Positions 24,424-32,227 are shown, counted from the first letter of the stretch. The stretch: 35,418 nucleotides of DNA from JBDKTH01 sp964558295 (GCA_964558295.1 CAZLDQ010000032.1:1-35418), one strand, 5' to 3'. Notes: generated from the letters alone by a model not told the origin. Program-made: numbers and translations.

Positions 24424-25020
24424 ATGAGCAGTGAAGCCACCATCACCCCCCGGCTCTACGAGCGCTACAAGCAGCAGATCCTGCCGGCGCTGAGCAAGCG
24501 ACTGGGCCGGAAAAACCGGCTGTCGATTCCGCGTTTGGAAAAGATCGTCGTCAACATGGGCGTCGGTTCCGCGGCCAACGAGAAAAAGCATCTCGAAGAG
24601 GCCGTCGAGGCGATGACCCAGATCGTCGGCCAGAAGCCGATCGTCACGCTGGCCCGGAAGTCGATCGCCGGTTTCAAGCTTCGCGCTGGGATGGCCATCG
24701 GCTGCAAGGTCACGTTGCGAGGGCGGCGGATGTACGAGTTCCTCGACCGTCTGATCTCGATCGCTCTGCCCCGCGTCCGCGACTTCCGCGGTGTGGCGCC
24801 GGAAGGATTCGACGGGCGGGGGAATTTCAGCATGGGGCTTTCCGAACAGTTGGTGTTCCCCGAACTGAATCCCGACAAGTTTACCCGGCCCCAGGGGATG
24901 AACATCACGATCGTCACCACCGCCGAGAACGACGAGGAGGCGCGGGAACTGTTGCGACAGTTCGGCATGCCGTTCCGTACGGAAAAGGCCGACGTACAGG
25001 GGAAGAGGAAGAACAAGTAG
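24424..25020 (+). CDS. rplE: 50S ribosomal protein uL5
   Basis: uL5 binds 5S rRNA in the central protuberance and contacts P-site tRNA. The 198-residue protein has IPRLEKIVVNMGVG, the KPIVTLARKSIAGFKLRAGMAIGCKVTLRGRRMYEFLDRL block and the RGVAPEGFDGRGNFSMGLSEQLVFPE region typical of the family. Compared with E. coli (179) it has a longer C-terminal basic tail (VQGKRKNK). Starts eleven bases after rplX. Confidence 0.97.
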   Translation: MSSEATITPRLYERYKQQILPALSKRLGRKNRLSIPRLEKIVVNMGVGSAANEKKHLEEAVEAMTQIVGQKPIVTLARKSIAGFKLRAGMAIGCKVTLRGRRMYEFLDRLISIALPRVRDFRGVAPEGFDGRGNFSMGLSEQLVFPELNPDKFTRPQGMNITIVTTAENDEEARELLRQFGMPFRTEKADVQGKRKNK

Positions 25021-25035
25021 GACCCACAAACAGGG

Positions 25036-25057
25036 GCGGGACGCTTGGGCGTCCCGC
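25036..25057 (+). other. Perfect 9-bp hairpin between rplE and rpsN
   Basis: GCGGGACGC (25036-25044) pairs fully with GCGTCCCGC (25049-25057) around a TTGG tetraloop. There is no T run, so transcription through to rpsN should continue. The GGGACGC word resembles dispersed repeats and may be a stabilising or attenuating RNA hairpin. Confidence 0.65.
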
Positions 25058-25113
25058 TGGACGAGCAACCGTCAACGTGAAGCGGGATGTACTCCCGAAG
25101 AGGACCTTAGGAC

Positions 25114-25299
25114 ATGGCTCCCAAGTCGAAGATTGCAAAAGCACTTCGGACGCCGAAGTTTTCCACGCGCCGCGTGCGCCGCTGTCGGCTGTGCGGCCGG
25201 GTTCGCGCCGTGTATCGGAAGTTTGGCATTTGCCGGATTTGCTTCCGGAAGTTGGCCGACGAAGGCAAAATTCCCGGCGTGAAAAAGGCGAGCTGGTAG
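25114..25299 (+). CDS. rpsN: 30S ribosomal protein uS14, zinc-binding type
   Basis: uS14 is a late-assembling protein in the head of the small subunit. The 61-residue protein is the short zinc-binding form, with Cys24-x2-Cys27 (CRLC) and Cys40-x2-Cys43 (CRIC) and the family ending GxIPGVKKASW. The long zinc-free paralogue is not seen here. It follows rplE across a gap with a strong hairpin. Confidence 0.97.
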   Translation: MAPKSKIAKALRTPKFSTRRVRRCRLCGRVRAVYRKFGICRICFRKLADEGKIPGVKKASW

Positions 25300-25368
25300 G
25301 TCGCCGCCGGGCGAGGTGGAATAACTGGGTATAACGCAGAGAAGTCTTCAACAAAAGACGCTACAGAT

Positions 25369-25764
25369 ATGATGACCGATCCCATCGCCGATATGTTGAC
25401 TCGTATCCGCAATGCGGTGCGCGTCGAACGGCCCCACGTGGACCTTCCCGCCTCCAAAGTCAAGCGAGGGCTCGCGGAAGTGCTCAAACGCGAAGGGTAC
25501 ATTTGGGACTGGGAGGAAATCGCCGCCGAACCGGCCGCCTACCTCCGGCTCCATCTGAAGTACGGCCCCAACGGGGAACGCGTGATTCGGCACGTTCGTC
25601 GGGTGAGCAAGCCGGGGCGTCGCGTCTACAGCGGCGCCACCAAGCTCAAGCCCGTGCTCGGAGGCATGGGGATCTGCGTGCTGAGTACCAGTCGCGGAGT
25701 GATCAGCGATCGTGAGGCGCGACAACGCAATCTCGGCGGCGAAGTGCTCTGCGAAATCTGGTAG
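25369..25764 (+). CDS. rpsH: 30S ribosomal protein uS8
   Basis: uS8 binds the central domain of 16S rRNA and is the autoregulator of the spc operon in E. coli. The 131-residue protein starts MMTDPIADMLTRIRNAVRV; either of two adjacent ATGs (25369 or 25372) could be used. The family C-terminus VLSTSRGVISDREARQRNLGGEVLCEIW is fully conserved. Length is normal. It is in the standard position before rplF. Confidence 0.97.
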   Translation: MMTDPIADMLTRIRNAVRVERPHVDLPASKVKRGLAEVLKREGYIWDWEEIAAEPAAYLRLHLKYGPNGERVIRHVRRVSKPGRRVYSGATKLKPVLGGMGICVLSTSRGVISDREARQRNLGGEVLCEIW

Positions 25765-25803
25765 CCCCAACGTTAACCGTTAGCGGATGCAAGGTGATTT
25801 GAA

Positions 25804-26349
25804 ATGTCGCGAATCGGAAAGAAACCGGTGGCGGTGCCGGCGAATGTGAAGGTCGTCATCGCCGATGGGAAGATCGGGATCGAAGGCCCGTTGGGGAAAC
25901 TCGAACAGACGCTCCGCCCCGAGGTCGAGGTCCGCTTCGACGAGGCTACCCGACAGGTGTTTGTCAGCCGTACCTGTGACACGCGCTTGGCCCGGGCCTT
26001 GCACGGCTTGGTCCGCGCGCTGGTCCGCAATATGGTGGAAGGGGTGACCAAGGGTTATGAGAAGCGGTTGGAGATCGTCGGCGTCGGCTATATCGCGTCC
26101 CTGCAACGTGGGGTTCTCCAACTGCGCGTCGGGTTGGCCAATGAACTGCAGAAGGCGGTCCCCGCTGGGTTGAACGTCACCTGCCCCGATCAACAGCATG
26201 TGGTAATCAAGGGGATCGACAAGCAATTGGTCGGTCAGTTTGCCGCCGAGGTCCGTGCCCTGCGGAAGCCCGAGCCCTATAAGGGCAAAGGCATTCGCTA
26301 CGAAGGTGAAGCGGTCCGGCGCAAGCAAGGGAAAGTCATGGCGAAGTAG
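25804..26349 (+). CDS. rplF: 50S ribosomal protein uL6
   Basis: uL6 lies at the base of the L7/L12 stalk and contacts the sarcin-ricin loop. The 181-residue protein has the two-domain family pattern: SRIGKKPVAVPANVKV at the start, NMVEGVTKGYEKRLEIVGVGY in the middle, and the C-terminal KPEPYKGKGIRYEGEAVRRKQGK block. Length is normal (about 177). AAGGTGA precedes the ATG. Confidence 0.98.
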   Translation: MSRIGKKPVAVPANVKVVIADGKIGIEGPLGKLEQTLRPEVEVRFDEATRQVFVSRTCDTRLARALHGLVRALVRNMVEGVTKGYEKRLEIVGVGYIASLQRGVLQLRVGLANELQKAVPAGLNVTCPDQQHVVIKGIDKQLVGQFAAEVRALRKPEPYKGKGIRYEGEAVRRKQGKVMAK

Positions 26350-26411
26350 CCCGAGTACAAAGCCCCGGGCATGGTTTGAACGGCCGGACAAGCGGCCAGC
26401 GAGGCGAGACA

Positions 26412-26891
26412 GTGAGACACGCAAAGGAAGTCAGGCAACAGCGGGGGATTCGCGCCGCACGGGTTCGCAAGAAGCTCAAGCGGGACCTCCTCCGCCCCCG
26501 GCTGTCCGTATTCCGCAGCCACCAACACATGTATGCGCAAGTGATCGACGATGTGGCCGGCAGAACGCTTGCCGCCGCCAGCACCCTGGAGAAAGAAGTC
26601 AAGGCGCGCGTCGCCTATGGCGGAAATGTGGCGGCCGCGGCCGAAGTCGGCAAGTTGATCGCCGAGCGGGCGCTCGCCGCCGGGGTCAAGCAGGTTGCCC
26701 TCGATCGCCGGAATTACAAGTATCACGGCCGGGTTGCCGCGCTGGCCGATGCGGCGCGCGACGCCGGATTGGATTTGGGCCCGAAAGGCGAGAAGGCGGC
26801 GGCAAAGCCCGAGCCGGAGAAGAAGGCCAAGGGCGAGAAGAAGCCCGAAGGGAAGGCCAAAGCCGACAAGAAGGGCAAGGCCGAACAGTAA
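26412..26891 (+). CDS. rplR: 50S ribosomal protein uL18 with Lys/Ala tail
   Basis: uL18 binds 5S rRNA with uL5. The family core is present: RPRLSVFRSHQHMYAQVIDD, then the AERALAAGVKQVALDRRNYKYHGRVAALADAAR block that ends nearly all uL18 proteins. I chose GTG 26412, with AGGCGAG upstream, over a longer TTG frame at 26376. The 159-residue protein exceeds the usual 115-125 by a low-complexity C-terminal tail (about 123-159) built of Lys, Ala, Glu and Pro. The tail is probably disordered and RNA-binding; it may be lineage-specific. Confidence 0.94.
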   Translation: MRHAKEVRQQRGIRAARVRKKLKRDLLRPRLSVFRSHQHMYAQVIDDVAGRTLAAASTLEKEVKARVAYGGNVAAAAEVGKLIAERALAAGVKQVALDRRNYKYHGRVAALADAARDAGLDLGPKGEKAAAKPEPEKKAKGEKKPEGKAKADKKGKAEQ

Positions 26892-27038
26892 GCGAAGTCA
26901 ACCAGGAGGGTGGGCGGTTCCGCGTCAAACGTGCCGCCGGAAACCAATAACGCCGGAAACGCGGAAACGCCAAACCCCGAACCCTGAACCCTTTGCGTGC
27001 GTACCCCCTGCGGGGACGCAGCGAGACAGAAGTGAACT

Positions 27039-27527
27039 ATGGCTAGCGAACCGACAACCCGTGGGGAATTGATCGACAAGGTAATCAAGATCCGGCGGTG
27101 CGCCGCTGTGGTCAAGGGCGGACGTCGCTTTAGCTTCACCGCGCTGGTGGTCGTCGGCGACGGCCACGGCCGCGTCGGCTGGGGCTACGGCAAAGCGAAC
27201 GAAGTGCCGCCGGCCGTGGAAAAAGCCGTCAAGGACGGAACGCGCAAGATGGTGTCGATCAACCTCCAGGGGAGCACGATCCCTCACACCGTCAAGGGAC
27301 ACTTCGGTTCCGCCGAGGTGATCCTTGTCCCCGCCGGACCTGGTACCGGCGTCATCGCCGGTTCCGCCGTGCGGGCGGTCTGCGAAGCGGCCGGTATCGG
27401 TGACATTCTTACAAAGAGCTACGGCTCGACCAACCCGATCAACCTGGTCAAAGCCACCATCAATGCCCTGGAACAGCTCCGTTCGCCTGGTGAAGTCGAG
27501 CGGCTGCGCGGAGTCTCCCTGACATGA
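27039..27527 (+). CDS. rpsE: 30S ribosomal protein uS5
   Basis: uS5 helps decoding fidelity and mRNA unwinding. The 162-residue protein has the double-stranded-RNA-binding-like N-terminal domain with RCAAVVKGGRRFSFTALVVVGDG, the GRVGWGYGKANEVPPAVEKA block and the GTGVIAGSAVRAVCEAAGIGDILTKSYGSTNPINLVKAT region typical of S5. The 147-bp gap before it, larger than most here, contains the GAACCCTGAACCCT repeat. It overlaps rplO by four bases (ATGA), with no rpmD between. Confidence 0.97.
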   Translation: MASEPTTRGELIDKVIKIRRCAAVVKGGRRFSFTALVVVGDGHGRVGWGYGKANEVPPAVEKAVKDGTRKMVSINLQGSTIPHTVKGHFGSAEVILVPAGPGTGVIAGSAVRAVCEAAGIGDILTKSYGSTNPINLVKATINALEQLRSPGEVERLRGVSLT

Positions 27528-28021
27528 ACCTCAACGACGTCCATCGCGGAATAACGAAATTCAAAAAACGGAAGCGGCTCGGTCGCGGGCCAGGCTCGGG
27601 CCAGGGCAAAACCGCCGGGCGCGGCCACAAGGGTGCTCATTCGCGCTCCGGCTTCTCGATGAAGCCGACTTTCGAAGGGGGTCAGATGCCCCTCGTGCGC
27701 CGTGTGCCGAAGCGTGGCTTCCACAACAAGTTTGCCGAGGAGGTCGCCGCAGTGAATCTGGGTGACCTGGACGTAGTGTTCGCCGCCGGCGAGACCGTCA
27801 GTCCGGAAACCGTGCGGGCCAAACGGCTGATCAAGGGGGACTTCGACGCGCTAAAAATCCTCGGCAACGGGGAGTTGACCAAGAGTCTGAAGATCGTTGC
27901 GCACAAGTTCAGCAAGTCGGCCGAGGCGAAGATCCAGCAAGCGGGCGGGGAAATCACCGTCCTGCCTGGCAAGGCGCCTGTGGTGAAGAACCAGAAGAAG
28001 CAGCGCGAGAAGAAACAGTAA
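27524..28021 (+). CDS. rplO: 50S ribosomal protein uL15
   Basis: uL15 is a late-assembling large-subunit protein with a long glycine-rich extension. The 165-residue protein has GRGPGSGQGKTAGRGHKGAHSRSG (about 21-44), the FEGGQMPLVRRVPKRGF motif and the C-terminal globular domain with LKIVAHKFSKSAEAKI. Its ATG overlaps the rpsE stop (ATGA), giving tight coupling. In most bacteria rpmD (uL30) sits between these genes; here it is absent. The C-terminus is a basic KNQKKQREKKQ tail. Confidence 0.97.
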   Translation: MNLNDVHRGITKFKKRKRLGRGPGSGQGKTAGRGHKGAHSRSGFSMKPTFEGGQMPLVRRVPKRGFHNKFAEEVAAVNLGDLDVVFAAGETVSPETVRAKRLIKGDFDALKILGNGELTKSLKIVAHKFSKSAEAKIQQAGGEITVLPGKAPVVKNQKKQREKKQ

Positions 28022-28072
28022 CGGCACAGGCACGTGCGCGATGCGCGCGCTGCGGTGACGCATAACAACGGC

Positions 28073-28094
28073 GGAACGCTACGGATGGCGTTCC
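28073..28094 (+). other. Hairpin between rplO and secY
   Basis: GGAACGC (28073-28079) pairs exactly with GCGTTCC (28088-28094) around an 8-nt loop. No T run follows. A preceding GCGCGC-rich stretch (28037-28051) adds further structure. It could modulate transcription into secY. Confidence 0.5.
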
Positions 28095-28136
28095 CTCCTG
28101 GCCGGACCGCCAACTCGATAGAGGAAGAATCGAGCG

Positions 28137-29498
28137 ATGTGGGAAAAGATCCGTATCGTTTTCACGATCCCCGAACTGCGTAACAAGATTTTCTTGACGC
28201 TGTTCCTGTTGGCCATCTACCGGATCGGCTGGCAGATCCCGTTGCCGATCGTCGATGCGACGAAGATGACCGCCTTCTTCCAACAGCAGGCGACCGGTGG
28301 ATTGGGGGCCCTTGTCGAGCAGGTCGCCGTCTTCAGCGCCAGCCAGCTCAGCCAGGCGACGATCTTCGGCCTGGGGATCATGCCCTATATCTCCGCCTCC
28401 ATTATCTTCCAACTGCTCGCGACCGTTTGGGCACCGCTCGAACGGCTCCAGAAGGAGGGGGAAACAGGACGGAAAAAGATCAATGAATACACCCGCTACG
28501 CGACCGTCGGGTTGTGCATCATCCAAAGCTGGTTCTACGTGCGGTTTCTCGTGCAGAACGGCCTCGTGCGGGAAAACTTCCTCACCGAGGGGCACATCAG
28601 CTTCCCGTGGGAACTGACCGCCGTGTTGACGATGACCGCCGGGGCAACCTTCCTGATGTGGCTCGGCGAACAGATTGACGAATACGGAATCGGGAACGGT
28701 ATCAGCCTTTTGATTATGGCCGGCATTCTCGCCCGTATGCCCAGCGCGGGATGGAAACTGATCCAGCCGATGGTCGAGGGAGGAATTGAACTTGGCAGCA
28801 GCGGCGGGCAGATGGGTGTCGAGAGCGTCCTGGTATTGGCCTTGCTCTTTGTTGCGGTTGTGGCTGGCGTAGTCTTCATCACGCAAGGCCAACGCCGCAT
28901 CCCCACCCAGAGTGCTAAGCACGTGCGCGGCCGCCGCGTCTATGGCGGAACGCGACAGTACCTCCCCTTGCGGGTGAATCAGGCCGGCGTGATGCCGATC
29001 ATCTTCGCCAGCAGCTTGTTGTTGTTCCCCACCGTCGGGTTTGGCCTCTTAGCGCAGTATTTCCCGAATGCGACGATTTGGAACGTCCTCAAGGAATCGT
29101 TCCAACGCGGGAGTTCATTCGTCTACAACATCCTGTATATCGGCCTGATCTACTTCTTCTGCTACTTCTGGACGGCGATCACCTTCAATCCGAAGGATAT
29201 GGCCGATAACCTGAAGAATTACGGCACGTTCATTCCCGGCTACCGACCCGGGCGACGCACGGCCGATTACCTGGAAAAAGTCATGGTTCGGATCACCTAC
29301 GCCGGGGCCGGCTTCCTCGCCGTGGTGGCGATCTTCCCCACCCTCGTTGCTGACTGGATGGGGGTCGACTGGACGGTGGCCAGCTTCTACGGCGGTACCA
29401 GCTTGCTGATCGCCGTGAGCGTGGCCTTCGACTTGGTGCAGAAGATCGACAGCCACCTGGTGATGCGCAACTATCGGGGATTGTTGGAAAAGTCGTAA
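28137..29498 (+). CDS. secY: Protein translocase channel subunit SecY
   Basis: SecY forms the membrane pore of the Sec translocon, exporting unfolded proteins and inserting membrane proteins. The 453-residue protein has about ten hydrophobic segments. Diagnostic blocks include YRIGWQIPLP in the first segment (replacing the common YRIGxxIPxP), FGLGIMPYISASIIFQLL, the GIGNGISLLI region and QGQRRIPTQSAKHVRGR, which forms the cytoplasmic loop contacting the ribosome or SecA. GIRPGRRTAD-type sequence appears as GYRPGRRTADYLEKVMVRIT. Length is normal. GAGGAAG is placed before the ATG. Confidence 0.98.
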   Translation: MWEKIRIVFTIPELRNKIFLTLFLLAIYRIGWQIPLPIVDATKMTAFFQQQATGGLGALVEQVAVFSASQLSQATIFGLGIMPYISASIIFQLLATVWAPLERLQKEGETGRKKINEYTRYATVGLCIIQSWFYVRFLVQNGLVRENFLTEGHISFPWELTAVLTMTAGATFLMWLGEQIDEYGIGNGISLLIMAGILARMPSAGWKLIQPMVEGGIELGSSGGQMGVESVLVLALLFVAVVAGVVFITQGQRRIPTQSAKHVRGRRVYGGTRQYLPLRVNQAGVMPIIFASSLLLFPTVGFGLLAQYFPNATIWNVLKESFQRGSSFVYNILYIGLIYFFCYFWTAITFNPKDMADNLKNYGTFIPGYRPGRRTADYLEKVMVRITYAGAGFLAVVAIFPTLVADWMGVDWTVASFYGGTSLLIAVSVAFDLVQKIDSHLVMRNYRGLLEKS

Positions 29499-29530
29499 GC
29501 GGTCAGGTTGAGCTTGCGGAGAGTCTAGGG

Positions 29531-29591
29531 TTCAGGGTTCTCGGTTCAGGTCAACTCGCCCCGGGCGACGGCCTGACCCCGGAACCCTGAA
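29531..29591 (+). other. Nested inverted repeat between secY and adk
   Basis: TTCAGGGTTC (29531-29540) pairs exactly with GAACCCTGAA (29582-29591). Inside, TCAGG (29546-29550) pairs with CCTGA (29572-29576), and the centre has the palindromic CGCCCCGGGCG. No T run follows. The outer arms match the GAACCCTGAACCCT word before rpsE (about 26983-26996), so this seems to be a dispersed repeat that here forms a long hairpin. Confidence 0.6.
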
Positions 29592-29669
29592 TTCGATTCA
29601 TCTGCGAACGAGACTGGTTGACGCATCGCGACCACGCGGAACCTTCACAGCAACTTTAGGAATACCACC

Positions 29670-30230
29670 ATGCGACTCGTTTTCATCGGACCTCCCGGGG
29701 CGGGCAAAGGGACGCAGGCCGAGCGCCTGATCGCCACCTACCACCCGGCACACCTGTCGACCGGCGATATGCTTCGCGCCGCCCGCGATGCACGCACGGA
29801 TGTTGGCGTGAAGGCCGATGAGTACATGTCCAAGGGACAACTCGTCCCCGACGATATCATCGTGGCGATTATCGAAGAGCGGCTCCAGAAGCCCGACTGT
29901 GCCGAAGGGTTCCTCTTGGACGGCTTCCCACGAACCGTGGCCCAGGCCGAAGCCTTGGACCGGATGCTTCAGGCCGCCGGAACGCCGCTGGACATCGTCT
30001 TGGAATTGCGTGTGCCGGAAGACGAGTTGTTCCGCCGGCTCGCCGGGCGTGGCCGGGCCGACGACAAACCGGAAGTCATCCGCCAACGCTTGGTCGCCTA
30101 TCGCGAGCAAACCGAACCCCTGTTGGATTACTATGGCAAGCAAAACTTGCTAGCAACGGTCGATGGCTTGGGAACCGTGGAAGAGATCTTCGCACGAATC
30201 CGCAGCCACCTCGATCCGATCGCAGGGTAG
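29670..30230 (+). CDS. adk: Adenylate kinase, short-LID type
   Basis: Adenylate kinase interconverts ATP + AMP and 2 ADP, balancing the energy pool. The 186-residue protein has the P-loop GPPGAGKGTQ (7-16), the AMP-binding STGDMLRAA (30-38) and the DGFPRT block (84-89). The LID region is only RLAGRGRADDKPEVIRQR (123-140), so it is a short type that lacks the 27-residue-plus LID domain of the E. coli enzyme and the zinc-binding cysteines. Position after secY is conserved across bacteria, and a TTTAGGA precedes the ATG. Confidence 0.96.
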   Translation: MRLVFIGPPGAGKGTQAERLIATYHPAHLSTGDMLRAARDARTDVGVKADEYMSKGQLVPDDIIVAIIEERLQKPDCAEGFLLDGFPRTVAQAEALDRMLQAAGTPLDIVLELRVPEDELFRRLAGRGRADDKPEVIRQRLVAYREQTEPLLDYYGKQNLLATVDGLGTVEEIFARIRSHLDPIAG

Positions 30231-30243
30231 TGTGTAACAACTG

Positions 30244-31077
30244 ATGCAGTATCAGCGGAAACGGAAGCGAGTCCTCGACGTGCAAATCCTCCGGTCGACG
30301 CGGGAAATCCAGATGATGCGAAAGGCCGGGCTGTTGGTCTGGCAGGCGCATCAAGTGGCCGCCTCGCTGTTGCGCCCCGGAGTAACGACCGGCGAGATCG
30401 ATGCCGCGGTGGAAGCCTTCTTCCAGGAGAATCAGGCCATCCCGCTGTTTAAGGGGGTGCCCGGTCGCGTGCCGTTTCCTGCGGTGACTTGCATCTCGTT
30501 GAACGAAGAGGTGGTCCACGGAATTCCCGGTGATCGCGTGATCAACGAAGGGGACATCGTGAGTATTGACACCGGCTGCAAGGTCAACGGCTGGTGCGGC
30601 GATTCGGCCGTGACCCACGCCGTTGGGCCGGTCGCCCCCGAAGTCCAGCAGTTGCTCGACGTAACCCGGGGGACTTTGGACTTGGCGATCGAACAGATGG
30701 GCAAGAAGACCTACTGGAGCGAGGTCGCCGCAGAGATGGAAAAATACGTCAAAGACCACGGATTCAGCGTGGTCGAGGCGTTCGTCGGCCATGGAATCGG
30801 CCGGGAGATGCACGAAGATCCGCAGGTTCCCAACTTCGTCAGCGACCAACTGCGGCGTAACGGTGACTTCCGCCTCTTACCCGGATTGGTAATCGCCGTC
30901 GAGCCGATGGTCAACATGGGGACGAAGCGGGTCCATACGAAGGCGGATCATTGGACGCAGGTGACGGCCGACGGCCGCCCCAGCGCCCATTTTGAGCATA
31001 CGATCGCAATGACCGAGACCGGCCCCTATGTCCTGACGGCCGGTCCGGAAGAAGATCACCGCGTCCGACTCGCCTGA
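30244..31077 (+). CDS. map: Type I methionine aminopeptidase
   Basis: MAP removes the initiator methionine from new proteins as they leave the ribosome, following deformylation. The 277-residue enzyme has all five metal ligands in the pita-bread fold: Asp109 (SIDTGC), Asp120 (GDSAVT), His183 (VGHGIG), Glu220 (AVEPMV) and Glu251 (HFEHTIAMT), plus the substrate-site His92 in VVHGIP. It has a basic N-terminal extension of about 12 residues (QYQRKRKR) and a short C-terminal extension. The ATG at 30244 is 13 bp after adk, with no strong ribosome binding site. Confidence 0.97.
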   Translation: MQYQRKRKRVLDVQILRSTREIQMMRKAGLLVWQAHQVAASLLRPGVTTGEIDAAVEAFFQENQAIPLFKGVPGRVPFPAVTCISLNEEVVHGIPGDRVINEGDIVSIDTGCKVNGWCGDSAVTHAVGPVAPEVQQLLDVTRGTLDLAIEQMGKKTYWSEVAAEMEKYVKDHGFSVVEAFVGHGIGREMHEDPQVPNFVSDQLRRNGDFRLLPGLVIAVEPMVNMGTKRVHTKADHWTQVTADGRPSAHFEHTIAMTETGPYVLTAGPEEDHRVRLA

Positions 31078-31150
31078 GCCGTCCCCGTGGGGGGATTGGA
31101 CGCGGCACGACCCTCGATATGAGGGGGCGGGAAAACTTTGCATGTGGGCC

Positions 31151-31180
31151 TTGAGAGAAATGGCCCATCAGGCGTATACT
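31151..31180 (+). promoter_or_regulatory. Internal promoter before rpmJ
   Basis: TTGAGA (31151-31156) and TATACT (31175-31180), five matches each to consensus, are separated by 18 bp. Transcription would begin near 31187, about 38 nt before the rpmJ ATG. It could give separate control to rpmJ-rpsM-rpsK-rpsD-rpoA-rplQ. Confidence 0.7.
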
Positions 31181-31224
31181 GGTGTTCTTTGCCAAATTTT
31201 CGACTTTAGCGCGTGTAGGGAATC

Positions 31225-31338
31225 ATGAAGGTCCGGGCCAGCGTCAAACGAATCTGTGAGCACTGCAAGATCGTGCGCCGCCGCGGGGTGGTTTTTGTTG
31301 TCTGCAGCAATCCCCGTCATAAGCAACGGCAGGGTTGA
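31225..31338 (+). CDS. rpmJ: 50S ribosomal protein bL36, zinc-binding form
   Basis: This 37-residue gene is the last small large-subunit protein to assemble and contacts 23S rRNA near the base of the stalk. It reads MKVRASVKRICEHCKIV at the start, with Cys11, Cys14, Cys27 and His32 as the zinc ligands, and ends NPRHKQRQG. These match bL36 of the zinc-binding type closely. GTAGGGAA precedes the ATG. It sits before rpsM as usual; infA, often its neighbour, is missing. Confidence 0.97.
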   Translation: MKVRASVKRICEHCKIVRRRGVVFVVCSNPRHKQRQG

Positions 31339-31364
31339 GCTCGAACCGTAGGGAGTATACCTCG

Positions 31365-31748
31365 ATGCCTCGTTTACTCGGTGTTGACATCCCCAACGAC
31401 AAGCCGACGGTGATTTCGCTCACCTACCTCTATGGAGTGGGCCCCAAGATCGCCCGCGATTTGTGTCACAAGGCGGGGGTTGATCCGCAAGCGCCGGCGC
31501 GCAACCTCCGTGAGGATGAAGTGGCCCGCTTGGCTGCGTTGTTGGACAAAGACTATACGGTCGAAGGCCAGCTTCGCCGTCAGGTCGCGCAGAACATTGC
31601 ACGACTTAAAGACATCAACTGCTACCGCGGCATTCGCCACCGGCGGGGCCTTCCGGTGCGCGGCCAGCGGACGCGGACCAACGCCCGGACCCGCAAAGGT
31701 CCGGCCAAGACGGTCGCCGGCAAGAAGGGTGTCAAGGACCTCCGCTAA
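31365..31748 (+). CDS. rpsM: 30S ribosomal protein uS13
   Basis: uS13 lies at the head of the small subunit and forms bridges to uL5 and the P-site tRNA. The 127-residue protein begins MPRLLGVDIPNDKPTVISLTYLYGVG, has the DRRQVAQNIARLKDINCYRGIRHRRGLPVRGQRTRTNARTRKGP block and ends in a basic GKKGVKDLR tail. I chose ATG 31365, which gives the canonical N-terminus and has AGGGAG 9 bp upstream. The frame is open further upstream with no similarity. Confidence 0.97.
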   Translation: MPRLLGVDIPNDKPTVISLTYLYGVGPKIARDLCHKAGVDPQAPARNLREDEVARLAALLDKDYTVEGQLRRQVAQNIARLKDINCYRGIRHRRGLPVRGQRTRTNARTRKGPAKTVAGKKGVKDLR

Positions 31749-31822
31749 CGCCGCCGCGGTCCATCGTGTTATTTGCCAAACCATTTCGCAGTCACCGATC
31801 CATGTAGGGAGTATTTTCACCA

Positions 31823-32227
31823 GTGGCCAAGGCTACGTCTTCTGCTTCGTCGACGGGAAAACGCCGCAAGACCCGGCGGAACGTCACCGTGGGCGTTGCC
31901 CACATCAAGGCGACGTTCAACAATACGATTGTAACGATCACCGACACCAAAGGCGCTACCCTCTGTTGCTCGAGTGGCGCGACGCAGAAGTTTAAGGGGA
32001 GCCGCAAGAGCACCCCCTTTGCCGGCCAGATGGCGGCCCAGCAGGCGGCCGAACGGGCGATTAAATTCGGGGTCAAGGAAGTGGACGTCAAGGTCAAGGG
32101 GCCCGGCAGCGGCCGCGAAAGCGCCATCACCGCCCTGCAGGCGGCCGGGCTGACGATCAAGTCGATCGAAGACGTCACGCCCCTGCCGCATAACGGTTGC
32201 CGGCCCAAGAAAAAGCGGCGCGTTTAG
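31823..32227 (+). CDS. rpsK: 30S ribosomal protein uS11
   Basis: uS11 forms part of the platform and the mRNA exit region. The 134-residue protein has the family VGVAHIKATFNNTIVTITDTKGATL block, the SRKSTPFAGQMAAQQAAERAIKFGVKEVDVKVKGPGSGRESAITAL region and the invariant C-terminus PHNGCRPKKKRRV. The start is GTG 31823 (AGGGAG 11 bp upstream), with a short basic N-terminal extension (KATSSASSTGKRRKTRR). Confidence 0.97.
   Translation: MAKATSSASSTGKRRKTRRNVTVGVAHIKATFNNTIVTITDTKGATLCCSSGATQKFKGSRKSTPFAGQMAAQQAAERAIKFGVKEVDVKVKGPGSGRESAITALQAAGLTIKSIEDVTPLPHNGCRPKKKRRV

Noticed and set aside
31078..31224. Hidden infA gene
   Set aside because: The gap is 147 bp, too short for IF-1, and holds a promoter. 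No IF-1-like sequence is readable.
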